From a bacterium endosymbiont of Bathymodiolus sp. 5 South (lineage in GTDB: Bacteria > Pseudomonadota > Gammaproteobacteria > PS1 > Pseudothioglobaceae), in NCBI RefSeq assembly GCF_900128535.1, contig NZ_FQTR01000001.1:1-62719 (forward strand): a DNA stretch of 62,719 nt. Direction: 5' to 3'. The translations under genes and the position numbers were made by a program. Position 1 is the stretch's first letter, and each line of letters begins with the position of its first letter. This document shows positions 56,850 to 62,719 of the stretch, one piece after another. The notes under the pieces were generated by a model, which was given only the letters and a program-made list of their open reading frames with translations, was not told the origin of the DNA and searched no databases.

Positions 56850-57601
56850 CAAATATTCAAAAACTAACAATCAAATTAATATTATTAATCAGTTTTGTCA
56901 TAACGCTCATCATGTTTTTACAAGATCCAATTCCACAAAGTGTCAAATACCATAGTTTTGTTGATGACAGAGGTATGTTTGGGGTTGTTAATTTTTACAA
57001 TGTTATTTCTAATTTTCCTTTTTTATTGGTTGGAATTTACGCAATAATATTATTGAAAAACAATAAGTTAGACATTAGTGACAACATAAAATATATGTAT
57101 TACACTATGTTTTTTGGCGTTGTTATGGTATTTTTTGGCTCTAGTTATTTTCATCTTGATGTTAGGCATGAAACATTATTTTTGGACAGATTGCCGATGG
57201 TAATTGTCTTTATGGCACTTTTTTCCATTGTCATTAGTGAGTTTATTAGTTTAAAAATTGGTAAAAAACTATTTATTCCATTAATGGCATTAGGTTTGTT
57301 TACTATTGTTTATTGGATTATTGGCGAGCATTATGGATCTGGGGATTTACGCGGGTATCTTTTAGTGCAGTTTTTACCCATGTTGATTATGCCAATTATT
57401 TTGCTAAGTTTTAAACGCAAATCAGCTAAAGCGTATTGGTATTTGCTATTATTTTATGTTTTTGCAAAATTATTTGAGTATTTTGATGGGCAAATATTTG
57501 AATTATTTGGGTTTATTAGTGGACATTCAATTAAACATGTGGTTGCAGCACTTGGGTTATTGATTTTTTTACTTATAGAGAAAAAAGACTCAAAGCATTA
57601 A
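56846..57601 (+). CDS. ceramidase-like (CREST superfamily) membrane protein
   Basis: This 251-residue protein has about seven hydrophobic helices. Conserved polar positions fit the alkaline ceramidase/CREST metal-hydrolase pattern: NVISNFPFLLVG, GSSYFHLDVRHETLFLDRLPM (Ser, His and Asp) and GHSIKHVVAA with two late His near residue 227. It might cleave an amide or ester in a membrane lipid, releasing fatty acid. Its start overlaps the stop of the fusion gene (ATGA), so the fatty-acid link is plausible. Substrate unknown. Confidence 0.78.
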   Translation: MTNIQKLTIKLILLISFVITLIMFLQDPIPQSVKYHSFVDDRGMFGVVNFYNVISNFPFLLVGIYAIILLKNNKLDISDNIKYMYYTMFFGVVMVFFGSSYFHLDVRHETLFLDRLPMVIVFMALFSIVISEFISLKIGKKLFIPLMALGLFTIVYWIIGEHYGSGDLRGYLLVQFLPMLIMPIILLSFKRKSAKAYWYLLLFYVFAKLFEYFDGQIFELFGFISGHSIKHVVAALGLLIFLLIEKKDSKH

Positions 57602-57645
57602 CTCATAAAAATATTAATAAATGTATTTAGGCAGATAGTTTCTCT

Positions 57646-58488
57646 TTAAAAGTTGTATCGTTGTTCTTTTGCAAAAACACTGTTTGCCTCAACAAAACCC
57701 TTAACACTGCCGCAATCAAAGCGCCTACCTTGAAATTGGTAGGCGATGACCTTACCTGCTTTAGCAAGTGTCATTAAAGCATCAGTAATTTGAATTTCGC
57801 CATTTTTATCACCTTGAGTACTCTCCAAAACTTCAAAAATCTCATGTGTGAGAATGTAGCGACCAATGATTGCTAAATTGCTTGGTGCTTCTGTTGGCGT
57901 AGGTTTTTCCACCATATTATGCACACGATAGGCACTGCTTGAACCTTCTAATAATTCGCCATCAATCACGCCGTATTTGTCCACTTCACTTGCTACTACC
58001 TCTTCAATTGCCACAATGCAACAATCAGGGTTTTGTTCATACAATTTGATCATTTGTAACAGTACGCTATCACTGTCACTGGTGCATAAATCATCTGGCA
58101 AAATTACCGCAAATGCATCAGCGCCAATCAACGGCTTGCCCGTGTAAATTGCATGCCCTAAGCCCAGCATTTCTTGCTGCTCAATATAAGAAAAATCACA
58201 CTGTTCAGAAATAGCATTAATTTCATCTAACAACACTTCTTTGGTGGTGTTTTTAATACTTTTCTCAATATCTACCTGTGGTTTAAAATGGTTTTCAATG
58301 GCTTTTTTGTGTTTGTTGGTTACCATTGTCATACTACAAATACCCGCACTCATTGCTTCTTCCACGGCATATTGAATTAATGGCTTGGTGAGAATTGGCA
58401 ACATTTCCTTAGGGATGGCTTTGGTGACAGGTAAAAATCTTGTGCCATAACCTGCAACTGGAAAAAGACATTGATTGATAATACCCAT
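57646..58488 (-). CDS. galU: UTP-glucose-1-phosphate uridylyltransferase GalU
   Basis: GalU makes UDP-glucose for lipopolysaccharide and other glycans. The 280-residue protein has the nucleotide-binding N-terminus FPVAGYGTRFLPVTKAIPKEMLP, the PDDLC metal-binding motif, VEKP, and GRRFDCGSVKGFVEA at the end. It lies two bases after pgi, suggesting a hexose-phosphate operon. Confidence 0.96.
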   Translation of the reverse strand: MGIINQCLFPVAGYGTRFLPVTKAIPKEMLPILTKPLIQYAVEEAMSAGICSMTMVTNKHKKAIENHFKPQVDIEKSIKNTTKEVLLDEINAISEQCDFSYIEQQEMLGLGHAIYTGKPLIGADAFAVILPDDLCTSDSDSVLLQMIKLYEQNPDCCIVAIEEVVASEVDKYGVIDGELLEGSSSAYRVHNMVEKPTPTEAPSNLAIIGRYILTHEIFEVLESTQGDKNGEIQITDALMTLAKAGKVIAYQFQGRRFDCGSVKGFVEANSVFAKEQRYNF

Positions 58489-58490
58489 TA

Positions 58491-59690
58491 TTAATTCTGC
58501 AGACTTTCTTTAAGAATGGCTTTGCCTTTTTCTACACCTGGCTGATTGTAGGTGTTGATTTGTAAGAATTCACCAATCGCAGAAACCAATAATTGATAGC
58601 TAAACATTAGTTTGGCAATATTGTATTCATCCACAGTAGAAATTGTAATCACATCACAAGGAATATCGCCCTGGGCTTCAACCGATTCAATAGTAGCATC
58701 AGCTTGTTTGTTAAGCAAATCATTAAAACTCAAGCCTTCAGCGTATTCCGAGCCCAAATTCTTATCACCAGATTTAGGGATAATGGTATTGTCTTTTAAA
58801 TCGGCAATCTTAATAAAAGTAACCGTCTTGTCACGCACACCATCAATAATAAGTTGCAAAAAACTGTGCTGGTCAACAGGCCCTATCAAGGCAATTGGCG
58901 TAAGCGCTTGTCTGGTTTTGTTGATATTAATCTTACCTAAACTTTCTGCCCAAAGTTGCACATACCATTTGTTAAAACCTTCCAGTGATGAAGAATAGGA
59001 AAAAATCGCATTAATATTAAATCGTGCTTTGTTTTCCACTAAAAATCGTGCTTTTCTAATAATAGGTGCGTAATAACTGGACTGCTTAAAAAAACTGTCT
59101 GATACACGCTTGCAACCATTCAATAAATTATCAACATCCACACCTACCATCGCAAGTGGCACCAAGCCGACCACGCTAAATACTGAGAAACGCCCGCCAA
59201 TATTCTCAGCCAATTCAAAGACTTTGATATCTCGGTCTTGTGCAAACTTAGTTAGTCCGCTCTTAGCCTCAGAAATAACCGTGCAATTATCACTATTTAT
59301 CTCAACCAAAGTGTGTAAATACTTAAATAAACTAATGGTCTCAATAGTACTACCTGACTTTGAAATCACCACAAAATGTGCATCAAAAATATCAAATTTA
59401 GTGAGGCAATGATTAATTTCAAGTGGGTCAAGCGTCTCCAAAAAGACCAAATTTTTTTGATATTTATTTGATGGTAATAAAAACCCATAAATCGCTTTAA
59501 CACCTAAACTTGAACCGCCGATACCAACCACCACGATATGCTTTTGTGCTATCGTCTTAGCATACGCCTTGATATCACTGGTATCCTGGTAAGGTAAATC
59601 GTAATAGCCAATCGTCTCACGCTCGTTCTGAATGCGTTGGAAAATATCGTCATTAGAATGGATTTGATAAAAATTCTTGTTATATTCCAT
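58491..59690 (-). CDS. pgi: glucose-6-phosphate isomerase Pgi (short form)
   Basis: Pgi interconverts glucose-6-P and fructose-6-P. The protein shows VVGIGGSSLGVKA, the SKSGSTIET loop, GGRFSVFSVVGLVP, and a late Gln-Pro-Gly-Val-Glu (NQPGVEKGKAIL), all typical for Pgi. At 399 residues it is shorter than the E. coli enzyme (549), closer to the compact bacterial forms. The position just upstream of galU gives a path from fructose-6-P to glucose-6-P (a mutase lies elsewhere). Confidence 0.92.
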   Translation of the reverse strand: MEYNKNFYQIHSNDDIFQRIQNERETIGYYDLPYQDTSDIKAYAKTIAQKHIVVVGIGGSSLGVKAIYGFLLPSNKYQKNLVFLETLDPLEINHCLTKFDIFDAHFVVISKSGSTIETISLFKYLHTLVEINSDNCTVISEAKSGLTKFAQDRDIKVFELAENIGGRFSVFSVVGLVPLAMVGVDVDNLLNGCKRVSDSFFKQSSYYAPIIRKARFLVENKARFNINAIFSYSSSLEGFNKWYVQLWAESLGKININKTRQALTPIALIGPVDQHSFLQLIIDGVRDKTVTFIKIADLKDNTIIPKSGDKNLGSEYAEGLSFNDLLNKQADATIESVEAQGDIPCDVITISTVDEYNIAKLMFSYQLLVSAIGEFLQINTYNQPGVEKGKAILKESLQN

Positions 59691-59709
59691 CTAGTTATTA
59701 TATCTACTA

Positions 59710-61434
59710 TTAATATAGTCCACGGTCAATAAAAATTTGCTGATATTTTTTATCCCAATCTTTAAAACGAATGGCTTTTTTACCATCAGGAAAGGTCACA
59801 CTCATTTTCTCAAAGTCTAGCGTATAAACACTTAAATCAGGCTTAACCAAAACTGCCCTTGGGTCGTTGTGTTGTGTTGGCATATATTGACTAACAACTC
59901 TTAAGCGATTTGAGTCTTGCGTATCAAGCAAAGATTTACCATTCACATTAGCATGCGGTTTCATGCCAATAATCGCCAAAATACTTGGCACAATATCTGC
60001 TTGTGAAACTGGCAAATTTTGATTACGCATCAACACACGATAGTATGATTTTGGTGCAGAAATAAGCAGTGGATTGTGAATGATATTTAGATGTGGGTCT
60101 TGATTAAACTGCCCTGATTTTCCACCTAAGCCTTGCCCATGATCAGAAGAATAAAATACCCAACTATCAGGATAGTTGCTACGCATCTTCCCAATAATTT
60201 TAGACAGATAATCATCGGTTTTAACCACAGTGTTATCATACGCATTGATAGAATTTGGCTCATCCTCAGGCAAAAATTTCTTATGCTGTTTGGTGGAGTG
60301 CTCATTATAAGGATAATGCGAGCCATCCATTTGCAAGACTAAAAGAAATGGCTTCTCCTGCTTTGTAATATTGTCAATATACGGCATGGCAATCTCGTTT
60401 AACACACGCATATCATCTGCACCTTTATGCACAGAAGCGTCTTTATTCATCGTCACACCGTGCCAAAAATAATCCACATCCCCATCAACAAACAAATCTT
60501 TAATGTGTCCCCATTGAGTATCTTGCGCACTAATAAATGCAGTCGTATATCCACGAGCCTTAGCGTAATTAAAAACTGACGGGGTTTGATAAAATCTACC
60601 TTTTGGGTCAATACCTTCCATACCTACCAACATATAAGGCACACTCAAGCGTGTATTTGTACCAATGCTTAGTGCGTTGTTATATTTAATCAATTTTTTG
60701 TCTCTTTCAAGTTGCGACAATTGAGGTGTGGTATTTCGAGCATAGCCATAAATACTCATTTGTGAAAAGTTTAAAGATTCACCAACAATATAAACAATAT
60801 TAGGTAAGTGATCAAGTGGCTTTCGACTTGGCGCTATATTTGGCTTTTCATGTTTAAACTTCAATACTTGATTGTGTGACATTTGCAATAAGGTTGAATA
60901 ATATGCCAATACTGAATTCTGAAAATTACTCACACCATACCAACTAAATGTCGTGAGTAAATACAACAATACAAAACCAATAATATTTAAACCGTAACGC
61001 CATTTCACTATTCTAATTGGCACTGTTATGAGTCTTAACAAACCATAGACTGCCAATAGAATAAAAATAAATTTTAAAACATTAAGTTGTTCTAGCCATA
61101 ATGCCAACACCATCGTTGGGTCTTGTGAAAATTCATGAAAACCAAAACTAGAAGCAAAACTACGATACACTTCATAATGCGACATCTGCACCAACGTTGG
61201 CACAGCAATAGCGATAAAAACAAGCCTTCGTCCAATTTTAGAGCGCCCAACAATAGGTTTAAGAATAAACAACAAAGACAACATCGCTAAGGATGTTAAA
61301 CCCAAATTAACAAGTACGCGTTTAATATCCCAATGCTCTGAAATCCACGCAAAATCACGCACCACAAAGACATCTAACAATATAAGTGCAAGCCAAACAA
61401 AAAGCATGGATTTTATTTGATTGTTGTTAGCCAT
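59710..61434 (-). CDS. phosphoethanolamine transferase-like sulfatase-family membrane enzyme
   Basis: The 574-residue protein has an N-terminal membrane part of about five helices (to residue about 190). A periplasmic alkaline-phosphatase/sulfatase-type domain follows, with VYIVGESLNFSQMSIYGY (metal Glu), the Thr nucleophile region in GTNTRLSVPYML, and SSDHGQGLG. This is the EptA/CptA/OpgE type, which adds phosphoethanolamine to lipid A, core or glucans. Which substrate is open. The start overlaps surE by 22 bases. Confidence 0.86.
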   Translation of the reverse strand: MANNNQIKSMLFVWLALILLDVFVVRDFAWISEHWDIKRVLVNLGLTSLAMLSLLFILKPIVGRSKIGRRLVFIAIAVPTLVQMSHYEVYRSFASSFGFHEFSQDPTMVLALWLEQLNVLKFIFILLAVYGLLRLITVPIRIVKWRYGLNIIGFVLLYLLTTFSWYGVSNFQNSVLAYYSTLLQMSHNQVLKFKHEKPNIAPSRKPLDHLPNIVYIVGESLNFSQMSIYGYARNTTPQLSQLERDKKLIKYNNALSIGTNTRLSVPYMLVGMEGIDPKGRFYQTPSVFNYAKARGYTTAFISAQDTQWGHIKDLFVDGDVDYFWHGVTMNKDASVHKGADDMRVLNEIAMPYIDNITKQEKPFLLVLQMDGSHYPYNEHSTKQHKKFLPEDEPNSINAYDNTVVKTDDYLSKIIGKMRSNYPDSWVFYSSDHGQGLGGKSGQFNQDPHLNIIHNPLLISAPKSYYRVLMRNQNLPVSQADIVPSILAIIGMKPHANVNGKSLLDTQDSNRLRVVSQYMPTQHNDPRAVLVKPDLSVYTLDFEKMSVTFPDGKKAIRFKDWDKKYQQIFIDRGLY

Positions 61435-62156
61435 GTGGAAACCGTGTCTATTTCGTTATATTTAGTTAAGTCGATCTGCAAAGGCGTGACTGATACATAG
61501 TTATTGGCAATTGCATGAAAATCTGTACCCACGCCATTATCAGCTTGCGCACCATTTTCACCAATCCAAAATTTCGATGCATCGTCTTTATCAGGTATGC
61601 TTTTTTCCGATTGATGGCGTTTGCCCAAACGCGTAGTTTGAAACCCTTGAATATCTGCCAATGGCACATCTGGCACATTGACATTAAGAATCGTATCGTG
61701 TGACAATTGCGCATGGGTAATTTGGGTGAGTAATTTTTTTGTAATAATACCTGCGGTTTCAAAATGCTTGCCTTTCCAACTAGCCAATGAAATGGCTAAC
61801 GATGGCAGACCTAAAAAGCGCCCTTCAATGGCGCCTGCAACTGTACCAGAATAAACCACATCATCGCCTAAATTTGGTCCAAAATTAATACCCGTTACCA
61901 CCAAATCAAACGCTTCATCCAATAACCCACTCAGCGCTAAATGCACACAATCACTCGGTGTTGCATCAACACTATAAAAATTTTTCTTGATCTCAATGGG
62001 CTGTAGCGCTCTATCCAAAGTCAAAGCGCTACTAGAAGCCGATTTGTTTTCATTCGGTGCTACCACAACAATTTCATGCTCTTGTGACAAAGTTTGCACC
62101 AAAGTTTTGATGCCTTGTGCGTCAAAACCATCATCATTACTAATTAGGATTCTCAC
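61413..62156 (-). CDS. surE: 5'/3'-nucleotidase SurE
   Basis: SurE is a metal-dependent nucleotidase and survival protein. The 247-residue protein begins with the metal-binding ILISNDDGFDAQGI. It contains SGINFGPN-like (VTGINFGPNLGDDVVYSGTVAGA) and a late NVNVPDVP. The ATG at 62156 is the only good start. A relic of a MITE end lies just four bases upstream (62160-62180), so the promoter and ribosome-site region is altered by it. Confidence 0.95.
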   Translation of the reverse strand: MRILISNDDGFDAQGIKTLVQTLSQEHEIVVVAPNENKSASSSALTLDRALQPIEIKKNFYSVDATPSDCVHLALSGLLDEAFDLVVTGINFGPNLGDDVVYSGTVAGAIEGRFLGLPSLAISLASWKGKHFETAGIITKKLLTQITHAQLSHDTILNVNVPDVPLADIQGFQTTRLGKRHQSEKSIPDKDDASKFWIGENGAQADNGVGTDFHAIANNYVSVTPLQIDLTKYNEIDTVSTWLTTIK

Positions 62157-62159
62157 ATT

Positions 62160-62180
62160 AAGACCTTTGTATAAATACAG
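62160..62180. mobile_element. relic of one MITE end upstream of surE
   Basis: AAGACCTTTGTATAAATACAG matches the MITE end AGAGACCTTTGCATAAATAGG with about three differences. No matching second end is seen nearby. It lies four bases in front of the surE ATG. Confidence 0.5.
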
Positions 62181-62269
62181 TGCAATTTAGGAAATAGTAC
62201 ATTTAGTGTTACACAGAATTCTAGGAGAGCTCATACAAAAAAATAAGGGTAGTATATTGCCAAGGACTT

Positions 62270-62659
62270 TTACAACTTAAACGCATAATTTCCACCCAAT
62301 GTCTTTGCCCCTATTTTTCTAAAAAATCTATCAGTTAAGCTAATGTTTGCACCAGAAATTACATGAGTCAGCATATGCTTGACTTTTTCTTTTTTGGCAA
62401 TTTGTTTAACGACTTTAAAAAGTTTTAAAGCAACCTTGCCGCCCATTAAGCTGTGTCTTATCTCACTTTTAACATACAAAACAATAATGGTTACAATTTT
62501 ATCATTTTCACCAATAAAATATTCACCTATCGTTGCATAACTAAAATCAATGGCTTTTCCGTCAATTTTAGCAACCAAACCTAGCGCTGGTTTATTCTTA
62601 GTGGTATCAAAAGAAACCTTTGCATAAATAGGAACAATCATCATAAACCCACTTTTCAC
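62270..62659 (-). pseudogene. acetyltransferase-like fragment fused to a MITE end
   Basis: The frame encodes about 129 residues. Residues from about 17 on (KNKPALGLVAKIDGKAID ... KIGAKTLGGNYAFKL) have a GNAT-like acetyltransferase appearance: alternating strands, then ALKLFKVVKQIAKKEKVKHM and the late FFRKIGAKTLGGNYAF. The first 15 or so codons lie in the MITE that begins at 62612, which offers GTG (62659) or ATG (62644, 62641) starts. The original N-terminus is probably cut off by the insertion, and anything beyond it lies outside the window. Whether it is expressed is unknown. Confidence 0.5.
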
Positions 62660-62719
62660 CCACTTGGCGATTTTTTAAACCCAGCCTTAGCCCTGCTAGG
62701 ACAAGGTTTAAAGAAATCA
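62612..62719. mobile_element. MITE copy, truncated by the window end
   Basis: The segment begins AGAAACCTTTGCATAAATAGGAAC and continues through ACCCACTTGGCGATTTTTTAAACC to the end of the window. It is nearly identical to the left half of the copy at 52250. The second end should lie about 55 bases beyond. It interrupts the acetyltransferase-like frame. Confidence 0.85.

Noticed and set aside
1-62719. CRISPR arrays, integrases, phage genes or transposases
   Set aside because: None seen. The only recombinase is the housekeeping XerD, and no regularly spaced repeat array is present apart from the TPR-coding repeats.

Overview
The window reads as a stretch of chromosome from an AT-rich gammaproteobacterial sulfur oxidiser. 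The strongest evidence is a near-complete reverse-type dissimilatory sulfite reductase cluster (dsrABEFHCMKLJOPNR, 18.8-31.2 kb, minus strand), next to typical gammaproteobacterial housekeeping genes (lolCD, lpxK, kdsB, carAB, greA, infA, rplS, xerD, alaS, glmS). Gene content and compact, overlapping organisation suggest the SUP05/Thioglobus group or the related thioautotrophic symbionts of bathymodiolin mussels and vesicomyid clams. This assignment is inference from gene content and base composition; no database was searched.

Layout. 0-3.5 kb (+): biotin genes bioF-bioH, then purE-purK. 3.6-6.7 kb (-): a tightly overlapping lipid A/KDO operon, lpxK-ycaR-kdsB-folD-glutaredoxin-like gene, headed by a 31-codon ORF. 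6.9-10.4 kb (+): a lolC/E-lolD lipoprotein exporter, a conserved unknown, and a membrane-anchored coiled-coil/TPR gene broken by a one-base frameshift. 10.5-14.5 kb (-): infA, tRNA-Leu(CAA), the sodium-pumping oxaloacetate decarboxylase oadGAB, and panD. 14.6-18.8 kb: metF, a HTH/coiled-coil protein, hemD, a DUF72-like gene, a Na/Ca exchanger-like gene and tsaE. 18.8-31.2 kb (-): the dsr cluster. 31.5-42.5 kb: gltD, rplS, xerD, greA, a carA-mlaA-carB operon, HMA protein-thiS, a PP-loop enzyme and prmA. 42.6-50.4 kb: a one-cysteine DsrC/TusE paralogue, two orphan lipoproteins, a HTH relic, alaS, yciO- and trpH-like genes, and glmS. 50.5-62.7 kb: a TolC-like protein, a MerR regulator with a three-domain lipid-salvage protein and a ceramidase-like (CREST) membrane protein, galU, pgi, a phosphoethanolamine-transferase-like enzyme, surE and a truncated acetyltransferase-like gene.

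How they work together. DsrAB with DsrEFH, DsrC, the membrane complex DsrMKJOP, DsrL and DsrN form the pathway that oxidises stored or persulfide sulfur to sulfite and feeds electrons to the quinone pool. Several other genes also handle sulfur (TusE-like protein, ThiS, PP-loop enzyme). Much of the rest builds the outer membrane (lpxK, kdsB, lol, mlaA, galU, glmS, phosphoethanolamine transferase).

The most notable non-coding signal is a family of short near-palindromic elements with inverted ends like AGAGACCTTTGCATAAATAGG: three complete copies, one copy cut by the window end, and three one-ended relics. They sit between genes, and one supplies the present stop codon of glmS. The best candidate for an under-described system is the overlapping operon at 52.8-57.6 kb: MerR regulator, then transporter-acyltransferase-acyl-ACP synthetase fusion, then CREST-type hydrolase. 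A palindrome overlaps the -35 box of its promoter.
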